Below the pieces are notes generated by a model. The model was not told the origin of the DNA. It saw only the letters and a list, made by a program, of their open reading frames with translations, and searched no databases. A stretch of 64,000 bases of DNA. Source: Myxococcota bacterium (lineage in GTDB: Bacteria > Myxococcota_A > Bradymonadia > UBA7976 > UBA1532). The stretch lies in contig CAUJDF010000058.1 of assembly GCA_963169045.1 (NCBI GenBank), positions 62,001-126,000 of the forward strand, in the 5' to 3' direction. The first letter of the stretch is position 1, and each line of letters begins with the position of its first letter. Positions 1-10,294 of this stretch are shown here, piece by piece. The translations under genes were made by a program, and so were the position numbers.

Positions 1-1733
1 TTGATGAAGTTGCGGTTCGTCTCGACGGACTTGATCCCGAGCTTGATGTCTCGGCCCTGGCCTGCCAGCGAGGCGAGCGTGAACCGCAGCGAGTCGGCGC
101 CGAGATCGCGGGACACGTCGAGCGGGTCGATGACGTTGCCCTTCGTCTTCGACATCTTCTGGCCGTGCTCGTCGCGCACCATCGCGTGCAGGAACACGGT
201 GCTGAACGGCACCTCGCCCATGAAGTGGATGCCCATCATCATCATGCGGGCGACCCAGAAGAACAGGATGTCGAACCCGGTCTCCATGACCGTTCCCGGG
301 TAGAACGTGCGGAGATCGAGGGTGTCGTCGGGCCAGCCGAGGGTGCTGAAGGGCCACAGGCCGCTCGAGAACCACGTGTCGAGCACGTCAGGGTCGCGCT
401 CGATGCGTGCGGAGCCGCACTTCGCGCAGGCGGCCGGATCGGCACGCGAGACGGTCACCTCCTGGCAGTCGGCGCAGTACCACGCGGGGATCTGGTGGCC
501 CCACCAGAGCTGACGGGAGATGCACCAGTCCTGGATGTTGTCCATCCAGTGGAACCAGGTCTTCTCCCACATCTCGGGCAGGATGACCGTGCGCCGATCG
601 CGGACGGCCGCCGAGGCCTCGTCGGCGAGCGGCTTCGCCTTGACGTACCACTGCTTCGAGAGCATCGGCTCGACGACGGTGCCGCTGCGCTGGCACGTGC
701 CGACGTTGAGCTTGTGCGGCTCGATCTTCACCAGCAGGCCGGCGGCCTCGAGGTCGCGCACGATCTGCTCGCGCGCGGCGAAGCGGTCCAGGCCGCGGTA
801 CTTCTCGGGCGCGTTCGCGTTGAGCTTCGCGTCGAGATCGAGCACCGAGATCATCGGCAGGCCGTGGCGCCTGCCGGTCTCGAAGTCGTTGAAGTCGTGG
901 GCCGGCGTCACCTTGACCGCGCCGGTGCCGAACGCCGGGTCGACGAGGATCGCGTCGGCGACGATCGGGATGCGCCGGCCGGTGAGCGGCAGAGAAATCA
1001 TCTTGCCGATCAAGTGCTTGTAACGCGGATCGTCGGGGTGCACCGCGACCGCCGTGTCGCCGAGCATCGTCTCGGGGCGCGTCGTCGCCACCACCAGGCG
1101 CTCGTCGCTGTCGGCCACCGGGTAGGCGATGTGCCACAGGGAGCCGTCGCGCTCCTCGTAGACCACCTCGAGGTCGGAGAGCACCGTCTGGCAGCCCACC
1201 GACCAGTTGATCAGTCGCTCGCCGCGGTAGACCAGGCCCTCTTCGTACAGGCGCACGAAGACCTCGCGCACCGCGCGCGACAGGCCCTCGTCCATCGTGA
1301 AGCGCTCGCGGCTCCAGTCGACCGACGAGCCGAGCGCCTCCATCTGCTTCGTGATGCGGGCGTGGTAGACGGCCTTCCACTCCCACACCTTCTCGATGAA
1401 CGCGTCCCGGCCGAGGTCGAGGCGGCTCTGCCCCTGCTTCGCCAGCTCGCGCTCGACGACCATCTGCGTGGCGATGCCCGCGTGGTCGGTGCCCGGCAGC
1501 CACAACGCGTTGTAGCCGCACATGCGCTTCCAGCGGACGAGCGTGTCCTGGATCGTGGCGACGAGCGCGTGCCCCATGTGCAGGCTGCCGGTGACGTTCG
1601 GCGGCGGCAGCATGATCACGTAGGGCGGCTTCTCGCTCGGCGCCTCGGCCTGGAAGTAACCGGCCGCCTTCCACTGGGCGTACCAGCGCGGCTCGACGTC
1701 GCGGTGGTCGTAGTTCTTGCTGAGCTCGCTCAT
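1..1733 (-). CDS. valS: Valine-tRNA ligase, 3' part cut by window edge
   Basis: Class I aminoacyl-tRNA synthetase that charges tRNA-Val in the cytoplasm and edits misactivated threonine. The frame is open from the ATG at 1733 to the window edge, giving about 577 N-terminal residues of a protein usually near 900. The signature [13 protein letters not shown] (HIGH motif) lies at about residues 43-55. WNR-like editing-domain text such as [10 protein letters not shown] follows, and the KMSKT form of the KMSKS loop lies close to the left edge. The C-terminal anticodon-binding and coiled-coil parts lie outside. It is co-directional with and 92 nt downstream of a receiver gene, so the two may be cotranscribed. 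Identification is secure. Confidence 0.96.
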   Translation of the reverse strand, partial: MSELSKNYDHRDVEPRWYAQWKAAGYFQAEAPSEKPPYVIMLPPPNVTGSLHMGHALVATIQDTLVRWKRMCGYNALWLPGTDHAGIATQMVVERELAKQGQSRLDLGRDAFIEKVWEWKAVYHARITKQMEALGSSVDWSRERFTMDEGLSRAVREVFVRLYEEGLVYRGERLINWSVGCQTVLSDLEVVYEERDGSLWHIAYPVADSDERLVVATTRPETMLGDTAVAVHPDDPRYKHLIGKMISLPLTGRRIPIVADAILVDPAFGTGAVKVTPAHDFNDFETGRRHGLPMISVLDLDAKLNANAPEKYRGLDRFAAREQIVRDLEAAGLLVKIEPHKLNVGTCQRSGTVVEPMLSKQWYVKAKPLADEASAAVRDRRTVILPEMWEKTWFHWMDNIQDWCISRQLWWGHQIPAWYCADCQEVTVSRADPAACAKCGSARIERDPDVLDTWFSSGLWPFSTLGWPDDTLDLRTFYPGTVMETGFDILFFWVARMMMMGIHFMGEVPFSTVFLHAMVRDEHGQKMSKTKGNVIDPLDVSRDLGADSLRFTLASLAGQGRDIKLGIKSVETNRNFI

Positions 1734-1825
1734 GGGGCCTCTCCAGCGGCCGGCGCGGCCGCCGTTGGCTGAAGGTCGAAGATGCGCGGGATGCGAACGA
1801 GGTGGGAGGCGCCCGGCGCGACCGG

Positions 1826-2632
1826 TCAGTCCTGCGCCAGGCGCTCGCGTACGACGCGGGCGATCTCTTCTTTGAGGAGGGCCTCGGCCAGGGACGGCAC
1901 GACCTCCCACACGATGCGCTCGATCACGTCCTTGGCCACGGCGGCCACGGCCTCGCGCAGCGCGTCCTCGCCGACGCTCACCGGGCCGGCGGGCTCGGCG
2001 GCGGGCGCGCGCGGCGCCGGCGCCTCGGGACGCTGGAACGGGCGCGTCGCCTCGGCGGCGTCGAAGGCGCTCGGGGCCTGGGCGGAGGCGATGCTCTGCG
2101 CGGCGGCGGCGGGCGCCACCGGGGCGGCGACGATCGCCGGCGAGGGCGCGGCGGGCGCCACCGGGATCCTCTCGGCGGCGGGCGCCTCCGGGGGCTTCGG
2201 CGGCTGCGGCTTGCGCGCGAGCGGCACCTTCGGTCCCTGGTTGCGGAAGAGCTCGCCGTCGGGGGCGAGCTGGCCGGTCGTCACCTGGTAGATGGCGTCG
2301 AGCAGGTCCTGGGTGGCGAAGGGCTTCGTGACGTGGCCGTCGGCACCCACCTGTCGGGCGCGCAGCTCGTCGAGCCGCTGGTTCAGGCCGGCGAGGAGCA
2401 GCACCTTGACGCCGCCGATCTCGGCCTTGATGCGCCGCGTGAGCTCGTAGCCGTCGATGCCCGGCAGCGACGTATCGGCGAGCACGAGCGCCGGACGCGC
2501 GCTGCGCACCGCGCCGAGCGCAGCCTCACCGTCTTCGGCGACGCTGAGTTGGAAGGGGTGACGGGCCAGGGCGATCTCGACCATCCGGCGAACGGTCTTG
2601 GAGTCCTCGGCCAGGACGATCGTTGCTTGCAT
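1826..2632 (-). CDS. Response regulator, receiver domain plus Pro/Ala linker and C-terminal helix
   Basis: 268 aa. An N-terminal receiver domain (about residues 3-120) has the acidic pair ED near residue 9, a phosphoacceptor Asp in LADTSLPG and the conserved Lys in VTKPF. The usual Thr/Ser after beta-4 is Ala (LLLAG). A long Ala/Pro-rich linker follows, then a C-terminal amphipathic segment containing [13 protein letters not shown]. From memory this tail type recurs in myxobacterial single-domain regulators, and it probably mediates protein contact. There is no DNA-binding or enzymatic output domain. The gene is divergent from the diguanylate cyclase at 2779 and upstream of valS. Cognate kinase unknown; the hybrid kinase at 6491 is a nearby candidate. 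Confidence 0.85.
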   Translation of the reverse strand: MQATIVLAEDSKTVRRMVEIALARHPFQLSVAEDGEAALGAVRSARPALVLADTSLPGIDGYELTRRIKAEIGGVKVLLLAGLNQRLDELRARQVGADGHVTKPFATQDLLDAIYQVTTGQLAPDGELFRNQGPKVPLARKPQPPKPPEAPAAERIPVAPAAPSPAIVAAPVAPAAAAQSIASAQAPSAFDAAEATRPFQRPEAPAPRAPAAEPAGPVSVGEDALREAVAAVAKDVIERIVWEVVPSLAEALLKEEIARVVRERLAQD

Positions 2633-2778
2633 CGGCGCCTCCGAATCGTGTCGCGATTAGCACGCGCCCCGGGGAGCGTCAAGAACCAGACGAGACGCGC
2701 CCCGACGCCGCTTGCGCCCCCCGGAGGCCGCTGCTACTTATGAGAGGTTGTGACCCCACGGCAGGTGGAACGGAAGAC

Positions 2779-4197
2779 GTGACGGAGACGCCGCTCCCCG
2801 AACGCGAGCATGGTGCCGGCCGCGTCCTCGTGGCCGACGACGACTGGTTCTCGCGCCAGGTGTACGCGGACTGCCTGGTGCAGGGCGGTCACGAGGTCGT
2901 CACCGCCGCCGACGCCGAGCAGGCCCTCGCGCGCCTGCGCGGCGAGCGCTTCGACCTGCTCGTCACCGACGTGGTCATGCCCGGCATGGACGGCCTCGAG
3001 CTGCTCGAGCGCGCCAAGGAGCTGCGCCCGCACCTCGACGTCATCGTGCTGACCGGCCTCGACTCGGTCGACGCCGCCGTGCGCGCCATGCGCGGCGGCG
3101 CCCACCACTACCTCGTCAAACCGGTGACTCCCGAGGCGCTGCTCCTCACGGTGCGGCGCTGCCTCGAGCGCCGGCGCCTCGTGCACGAGAACGCCGAGCT
3201 GCGCCGGAGCTTCGACCTCTTCGAGACGACCCAGCGCCTGCTGGCGTGCCTCGAGCGCGACCGGCTCGTGCCGATGGCGCTCGACGCGCTGCACGAGGTG
3301 GCCCACGCCGACGCCTCCTTCTTCTGTGTGGGCGAGCCCGACGGGGCGGCGTTCGAGGTGGTCGCGCGGCGCGGCCTCGAGCCTGTGCAGGCCGCCTGGC
3401 TGGCCGATCGGCTGGCGGGGTCCGCGCCGGCGATCGGCGTCGGCGGCGCGAGCATCGTCGAGCCGGTGACGCTGCTGCCGCAGGGCGGCGAGCTGACGCG
3501 GGCGGTGCTCGTCCCGCTCGGACGCCGCAACGCGCCGGCCTGGGTGGCGGCGCTGCGCGCGGCGCCCTTCGATGCGACCGCGCTCGGCGACCTGACCTTC
3601 CTCGCGCGCAACATCTCGCTCGCGCTCGAGAACTCGGCGCGCTACGTCCACGCGCGAGCGATGGCCCACGTCGACTCGCTCACCGGCCTCTACAACGCCC
3701 GCTATCTCGAGCTGGCCATCGAGCGCGAGATCGCGCGCCGCCAGAAGGCGGGCGCGCCGTTCAGCGTCCTCTTCATGGACCTCGACCACTTCAAGTCGGT
3801 CAACGACCGCTTCGGCCACACCGTCGGCAGCAAGGTGCTCGCCGAGATGGGGCGTCTGCTCAAGCGGCAGGTGCGCGAGCAGGACGTGCTCGTCCGCTAT
3901 GGCGGCGACGAGTTCGTGGCGGTGATCGGCGACGCGACGACCGACGACGCGTTCAGCGCCGGCGAGCGCATCCGCAGGACCGTCGAGCAGCACCGCTTCC
4001 TCGCGCGCGAGGGCCTCGGGCTGCGCCTGTCGGTGTGCGTCGGCGTCGCCACCTGGCCGCACCACGCGCGCACGAAGGAAGAGCTCCTGCACTGCGCCGA
4101 CCTCGCGATGTATCACGGCAAGCACCGCGACCGGAACGCGGTGTACGCCTTCGACGCCGTGCCCGAGACATCTCCCCCGCTCGCGCTCGAGGGCTGA
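2779..4197 (+). CDS. Response regulator diguanylate cyclase (REC-GAF-GGDEF)
   Basis: Predicted cytoplasmic enzyme making c-di-GMP from two GTP under phosphorelay control. An N-terminal receiver has the acidic triplet VADDD, phosphoacceptor Asp in VTDVVMPGMDG and Lys in LVKPV. A GAF-like region follows, then a GGDEF domain with an intact RYGGDEF active site and an RxxD inhibitory site (REQD) five residues upstream, so product inhibition is expected. I chose GTG 2779, which begins about 14 residues before the receiver. An in-frame ATG at 2740 is possible, but the TACTTAT just before it looks like a -10 box, which would favour a start downstream. It opens a co-directional signalling cluster that continues past a palindromic element. 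Confidence 0.87.
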   Translation: MTETPLPEREHGAGRVLVADDDWFSRQVYADCLVQGGHEVVTAADAEQALARLRGERFDLLVTDVVMPGMDGLELLERAKELRPHLDVIVLTGLDSVDAAVRAMRGGAHHYLVKPVTPEALLLTVRRCLERRRLVHENAELRRSFDLFETTQRLLACLERDRLVPMALDALHEVAHADASFFCVGEPDGAAFEVVARRGLEPVQAAWLADRLAGSAPAIGVGGASIVEPVTLLPQGGELTRAVLVPLGRRNAPAWVAALRAAPFDATALGDLTFLARNISLALENSARYVHARAMAHVDSLTGLYNARYLELAIEREIARRQKAGAPFSVLFMDLDHFKSVNDRFGHTVGSKVLAEMGRLLKRQVREQDVLVRYGGDEFVAVIGDATTDDAFSAGERIRRTVEQHRFLAREGLGLRLSVCVGVATWPHHARTKEELLHCADLAMYHGKHRDRNAVYAFDAVPETSPPLALEG

Positions 4198-4401
4198 CAG
4201 CGGCGGGCGTCCAGGTTGGCGACGCCTCGCTTGTCCGGCGAGGCGATGGCCCCTTCGGGGCGAGCCCACGGCCCCGTCATGTCGAGGGCCTCGGCTCCGT
4301 TGCGAACCCTCGCCGTCGGCTCGGCGATGACTGCGGGTTCGCGCCTGGGCCTCGCCTCACCGTCCGGCGCGATCCTTCGTCAACTTGAACGCCCGCCGCT
4401 G
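4198..4401. repeat. 204-bp imperfect palindromic, MITE-like element
   Basis: The segment between the two cyclase genes begins with CAGCGGCGGGCGT (4198-4210) and ends with its exact reverse complement (4389-4401). The similarity continues inward with small gaps, so the whole segment can fold into a long imperfect hairpin. A perfect 8-bp inner stem with a 7-nt loop sits at 4223-4245. Both ends are flanked by TGA (4195-4197, which is also the upstream stop codon, and 4402-4404), a possible 3-bp target duplication. No convincing reading frame lies inside. It could be a non-autonomous transposable element or a large structured terminator/attenuator. Confidence 0.55.
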
Positions 4402-4476
4402 TGAGCTTTACGGACGCAAATCGGCGGGATTATCCTCGGCCGGATCGGCCAGCGGCGGCCCCGGACGGACGCACTT

Positions 4477-6051
4477 TTGACCCAGCCCATCGCCATCCTG
4501 CTCGTCGAAGACAACATCGACGACGTCGACGTGCTCCGCCGATACATCCGCCGCGCGGCGGGCAGCTTCCGGGTCGAGATCGCCTACAACGGCGCCGACG
4601 CGCTCGAGAAGGCACGGGTCCACCCCTTCGACGTCGTCCTCGTCGACCAGCACCTGCCCGACCTGCCCGGCGAGAAGCTGATCGCGCGCCTGCGCGAGGT
4701 CGTGCCGGAGCTGCCGGCGGTGATGTTGACGGGCCACGGCGACGAGCGCCTCGCCGTCGAGGTGATGAAGGCCGGCGCCTACGACTACCTGCGCAAGGAC
4801 GACCTCGAGCCGCAGGTGCTCCTCCGCACGCTGCACAACGTGCTCGAGCGGGCCCGCCTCGAGGCCGAGGTGCGCCGCGCCAACGAGCGCCTGCTCGAGT
4901 GGGCCATCCGCGACGGCCTCACCGGCCTGTACAACCACCGTCACTTCCAGGAGCTGCTGCGCACCGAGTTCGCGCGCGCGCTGCGCTCCGGCCGGCCGCT
5001 GGCCTGCCTGCTGCTCGACCTCGACCACTTCAAGCAGGTCAACGACACCTACGGGCACCCGTTCGGCGACGAGGTGCTCAAGATGCTCGCGCGCACGCTA
5101 CAGGCCGAGGCGCGCAAAGGTGACGTGATCGCGCGCTACGGCGGCGAGGAGTTCGTGCTGGCGCTGCCCGACACCGACGCCGGCGGCGCGCAGACGCTCG
5201 CCGAGCGCATCTGCCAGCGCGTCGCCGCCGAGCCGTTCGTGCACGACGGGCACACGACGCCGGTCACCGTCTCGATCGGCGTGTCGAGCACCGCCGATCC
5301 GCGCGTCCGGTCCGAGCGTGAGCTCGTCAAGCTGGCCGACGGGGCGCTGTACTCGGCCAAGCGGCAGGGCCGCAACCGTGTCTGCCTCGCCGACGAGCCC
5401 GACGGGGCGCTCGGCCCGATCACGACGCCGCCGCCGCTCCAGGTGCCCCGGGCCGAGATGCGGGCCCAGGTGCGGCGGCTGTTCGTCGACAGCCTGCTGC
5501 AGGTGCTCGAGCTGGCGGAGAGCGGCGCCGACCACCGCGACCACTCGCGGCGCGTCGCCGACCTGGCGACACAGTTCGGCCGCGTGCTCGGCATGAACGA
5601 GGACGAGCTCGACGTCCTGCAGACGGCGGCGCTCCTGCACGACATCGGGCGCGTCGGGATCAGCGACACCGTGTGGCTGAAGCCCGGGCCGCTCTCCGAC
5701 GAAGAGAGGGCGAAGGTCGACCAGCACGCCGCGATGGGCGAGCAGGTGCTGCGCCGGGCCGACTTCCTCGAGCGGGAGCGACGCGCCATCCGTCATCATC
5801 ACGAGCGCTGGGACGGCGGCGGGCACCCCGACGGGCTGGCCGGCGAGGCGATCCCGCTCGCCGCGCGCGTGATCGCGATCTGCGACGGCTTCGAGGCCAT
5901 GACCGCGCCCCGGGCGTGGCGCGGCGCGTTCTCCATCGACGAGGCGATGCGCACGCTGGTACAGGGGGCGGGGACGGTCTACGATCCCGAGCTGGTGCAG
6001 CGCTTCTTCGAGGTGGTGCGCCAGGCCCAGCGCACGGAAGAGCGCCGATGA
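4477..6051 (+). CDS. REC-GGDEF-HD-GYP bifunctional c-di-GMP protein
   Basis: 524 aa with three domains. The receiver (about 1-125) has EDN, phosphoacceptor LVDQHLP and Lys in LRKDD. The diguanylate cyclase (about 140-300) has RYGGEEF and an RKGD I-site. The HD-GYP phosphodiesterase (about 335-515) has LLHDIGRVG, HAAMGE and HHHERWDGGGHPDG. The usual GYP reads GHP here; metal ligands otherwise look present. Having both making and breaking domains on one receiver suggests phosphorylation sets the c-di-GMP balance. Start is TTG 4477, just before the receiver. Its stop overlaps the next ATG (ATGA), indicating coupling with the lone receiver and the hybrid kinase. Confidence 0.9.
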   Translation: MTQPIAILLVEDNIDDVDVLRRYIRRAAGSFRVEIAYNGADALEKARVHPFDVVLVDQHLPDLPGEKLIARLREVVPELPAVMLTGHGDERLAVEVMKAGAYDYLRKDDLEPQVLLRTLHNVLERARLEAEVRRANERLLEWAIRDGLTGLYNHRHFQELLRTEFARALRSGRPLACLLLDLDHFKQVNDTYGHPFGDEVLKMLARTLQAEARKGDVIARYGGEEFVLALPDTDAGGAQTLAERICQRVAAEPFVHDGHTTPVTVSIGVSSTADPRVRSERELVKLADGALYSAKRQGRNRVCLADEPDGALGPITTPPPLQVPRAEMRAQVRRLFVDSLLQVLELAESGADHRDHSRRVADLATQFGRVLGMNEDELDVLQTAALLHDIGRVGISDTVWLKPGPLSDEERAKVDQHAAMGEQVLRRADFLERERRAIRHHHERWDGGGHPDGLAGEAIPLAARVIAICDGFEAMTAPRAWRGAFSIDEAMRTLVQGAGTVYDPELVQRFFEVVRQAQRTEERR

Positions 6052-6494
6052 CGTCCGCTCCGCAGCCGATCGACCTCATGCTCGTCGAAGACGACGAGAA
6101 CGACGTGCGCATCACGCGCCGCGCGCTGAAGAAGAGCGGGCTCGAGGGCGAGCTCATCGTGACCCGCGACGGCCAGGAGGCGCTCGACTACCTGTTCGGG
6201 CGGCCGCCCTTCGACGACCCGGCGCGCCACCGGCGGCCGGGGCTCGTCCTGCTGGACATCAACATCCCGAAGGTCAATGGCATCGAAGTGTTGCGCGCGA
6301 TCAAAGAAGATCCGGCGTTGCGCTCGATCCCCATCCTCATGCTGACGACGTCGACGCGTCAGGAGGACGTGGCCGCCGCCTATGCGCACGGCGCCAACGG
6401 TTTCATCTGCAAGCCGATCCAGTTCTCGCGCTTCGTCGAGGTGATCCGCGCCCTCGGCGAGTACTGGAGCCTGGTGGCGCGCGTTCCCACATGA
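6048..6494 (+). CDS. Single-domain response regulator (Rcp1-like)
   Basis: 148 aa, only a receiver domain. It has the EDDEND acidic cluster, a phosphoacceptor Asp in LLDINIPKVNG, a Thr-rich MLTTST strand end and the Lys in ICKPIQF. The insertion before the Asp strand and the xINxP pattern resemble the Rcp1/CheY-like family that pairs with phytochrome-type or hybrid kinases. It has no output domain, so it probably shuttles phosphate or binds a target directly. ATG 6048 overlaps the upstream stop and its own stop overlaps the kinase start (ATGA at 6491), so it sits in the middle of a coupled three-gene operon. Confidence 0.9.
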   Translation: MTSAPQPIDLMLVEDDENDVRITRRALKKSGLEGELIVTRDGQEALDYLFGRPPFDDPARHRRPGLVLLDINIPKVNGIEVLRAIKEDPALRSIPILMLTTSTRQEDVAAAYAHGANGFICKPIQFSRFVEVIRALGEYWSLVARVPT

Positions 6495-8638
6495 ACCTCA
6501 TCGTTCCGCTCGAACACGGGCGCATCCTGCTCATCGACGACGACGTCGACTACCACGTCATCCTCAGCCGGCACCTGACGCTCGCCGGGCACGAGGTGAT
6601 CACGGCCTCGACCGGCTCCGAGGGGCTCGCCGCCGTCGAGCGCCACCGGCCCGACGTCGTGCTGCTCGACTACAGCCTGCCCTCGATGGACGGCCTCGAG
6701 GTGTGCCGGCAGATGCGGCAGGACCCGGCCAACCGCTTCCTGCCGGTCATCCTGCTGACGGGGCACTCGTCGACGGAGCTCACCGAGCGGGCCGTGGCCG
6801 CCGGCGTCGACGACTTCATCGACAAGGGCGCCTCGGAGCAGGCGCTGCTGGTGCGCATCCACGCCGCGCTGCGCAGCAAGCGGCTCGCCGACGTGGCGGT
6901 GCAGCGGTACGACGAGCTGTCGTTCCTCGCCGAGGTCACCGACGACTTCAACCGCTCGCTCGAGGAGGACGACGTCCTGCTCGCGGCGGCGAATGCGCTC
7001 GAGCGCTTCCACCCCGCCGGCCTGCACGTGCTGCTGGTACCGCCCGACGCGCCGCCGGCCCTCCGCTCGTTCTGCGCGATCGCGCCGGCCCACGGGGACG
7101 CGCTCGTCGCGACGCTGGTCGAGCGCGCGCGCTCGGCCCTGTCGATCCACGTGGAGCTCGAGGAGCTGCGCCTCTTTCACAAGCCGGTCGACTGGGAGCA
7201 GCCGCGTCGCCCCGAGCTCATCGGGCGCGCGCTGCGGGCCGGCCGCCTCCTGCGCGCGTACGTGGCGCTGCAGCCGGGCGTGCCGCTCGACGCGCCGGGC
7301 CAGCGCATCTTCGACGGCCTCGCCGACCGCCTGGCCATCCCGCTCGAGAACGCCCGCCTCTACCAGGCGCTGCGCGAGAAGAACGAAGAGCTGCACCGCA
7401 CGATGACCGCGAACCGTCGCGCCCAGGCGACGATGGTGCACCAGGAGAAGATGGCGAGCATCGGCCAGCTCGCCGCCGGCGTCGCGCACGAGATCAACAA
7501 CCCGCTCGCGTTCGTGATCAGCAACCTCAACGTGCTCGGCGAGTACGTCAACGACCTGCGGGAGCTGCTCGCGCTCTACCAGAGCGGCCGGCTGCGCGAG
7601 GCCCAGCAGTACGAAGAGCGCATCGACCCCGTCTTCTTGCTGAAGGACCTCGAGTCGCTCGTCGGCGAGACCATCGAGGGCGCCAACCGCGTCCACCAGA
7701 TCGTGCGCGACCTGCGCACGTTCTCGCACAACACGAGCAACGAGTCGTTCGACGAGGTCAGCCTCCAGAGCGTGATCGAGAGTGCGCTCAACATCCTGCA
7801 CGGCGAGCTGAAGACACGCGCCGCCGTGCAGCGCGACCTGCAGCCGGTGCCGTCGGTGCGCGGCAGCCGCAGCCAGCTCGGGCAGGTGATCCTGAACCTT
7901 GTGATGAACGCGGCGCAGGCGATCCAGCCCGACACCGACGGACGCATCGTCGTGCGGCTGTTCCAGCTGCCGGGCGAGGTGGGCATCCAGGTCGAGGACA
8001 ACGGCTGCGGCATCCCCGAGGAGCAGCAGGCGCGCATCTTCGAGCCGTTCGTGACGACGAAGCGGGCCGGCGAGGGCACCGGCCTCGGTCTCGCGATCGT
8101 CGACGACATCGTGCGGCGGCACGGCGGGCGCGTCGAGGTGCAGAGCCGGCCCGGCGAGGGCAGCCGGTTCACGGTGCTGCTGCCGGCGCGCAGCACGATG
8201 CCGATCCCGCTCATCGTCGCGCAGCCCGGCCCCCCCGAGGAGCCCGAGGGCATCGCGCTGTTCATCGACGACGAGCGCTTCCTGCTCAGCGCCTGCCGGC
8301 GCGCGTTCGGTCGCTCGGTCAAGGTGCTCACCGCCCAGGGCGGCGAGGAGGCGATCGCGCTGCTGCAGACGACGCCCGAGATCGACGTCATCCTGTGCGA
8401 CCTCATCATGCCGCGCGTCGGCGGCATCGATGTGTACAGCTGGGTGAGAGCCCATCGACCGGAGCTGCGCGATCGCTTCGTGATCGTCACCGGCGGGCAG
8501 CACGGCGACCGCTCGCGGGAGTTCCTGCAGCGCACCGAGCTGCCGGTGGTCTACAAGCCCTTCAACGTCGCCGAGGTGGCGCAGCTCATCAAGCGCTACG
8601 TGAAGGCGCGCAAGGACGCCCAGGAAGCGCAACCGTAA
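6491..8638 (+). CDS. Hybrid sensor histidine kinase (REC-GAF-like-HisKA-HATPase-REC)
   Basis: 715 aa, no membrane segment seen, so probably cytoplasmic. The N-terminal receiver has DDDVD, LLDYSLPSMDG and DKGAS. A GAF-like sensory region (about 150-300) follows. The kinase core has H-box GVAHEINNPLAF, N-box LNLVMNAAQA, G1 DNGCGIP and G2 GTGLGLAI. A C-terminal receiver has DDER, LCDLIMPRVGG and YKPFN. Receivers at both ends make it a relay hub that could serve the neighbouring receiver proteins. It is the last gene of the c-di-GMP operon and ends 5 nt before the convergent kinase gene. Confidence 0.92.
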   Translation: MNLIVPLEHGRILLIDDDVDYHVILSRHLTLAGHEVITASTGSEGLAAVERHRPDVVLLDYSLPSMDGLEVCRQMRQDPANRFLPVILLTGHSSTELTERAVAAGVDDFIDKGASEQALLVRIHAALRSKRLADVAVQRYDELSFLAEVTDDFNRSLEEDDVLLAAANALERFHPAGLHVLLVPPDAPPALRSFCAIAPAHGDALVATLVERARSALSIHVELEELRLFHKPVDWEQPRRPELIGRALRAGRLLRAYVALQPGVPLDAPGQRIFDGLADRLAIPLENARLYQALREKNEELHRTMTANRRAQATMVHQEKMASIGQLAAGVAHEINNPLAFVISNLNVLGEYVNDLRELLALYQSGRLREAQQYEERIDPVFLLKDLESLVGETIEGANRVHQIVRDLRTFSHNTSNESFDEVSLQSVIESALNILHGELKTRAAVQRDLQPVPSVRGSRSQLGQVILNLVMNAAQAIQPDTDGRIVVRLFQLPGEVGIQVEDNGCGIPEEQQARIFEPFVTTKRAGEGTGLGLAIVDDIVRRHGGRVEVQSRPGEGSRFTVLLPARSTMPIPLIVAQPGPPEEPEGIALFIDDERFLLSACRRAFGRSVKVLTAQGGEEAIALLQTTPEIDVILCDLIMPRVGGIDVYSWVRAHRPELRDRFVIVTGGQHGDRSREFLQRTELPVVYKPFNVAEVAQLIKRYVKARKDAQEAQP

Positions 8639-8642
8639 TCGG

Positions 8643-10196
<1,554 letters not shown>

Positions 10197-10240
10197 GATA
10201 GACTCCTGCGGCCGCCCCTGTTATAGCCCATCCCCGAACG

Positions 10241-10265
10241 GGGCGCCCGTCCGGGACGGGCGCCC
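10241..10265. promoter_or_regulatory. Perfect 25-bp palindrome between divergent genes
   Basis: GGGCGCCCGTCC (10241-10252) and its exact reverse complement (10254-10265) are separated by one base. It lies between the divergent kinase (start 10196) and lipoprotein (start 10295) genes. It covers the expected -35 position for a TATAAC box at 10225-10220 on the minus strand. The placement suggests an operator for a dimeric regulator, or an mRNA hairpin in the lipoprotein leader. Confidence 0.5.
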
Positions 10266-10294
10266 GCCGCGATTTGTTCCCAAGGTCGGGTGGG

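Noticed and set aside
4223-4245. Ordinary intrinsic terminator after the first cyclase
   Set aside because: Stem lacks a T-tract and is nested within a larger palindrome with exact ends, so it was reported as part of that element.
6380-8632. 750-residue minus-strand open frame
   Set aside because: Opposite the hybrid kinase, whose motifs are complete in the plus frame.
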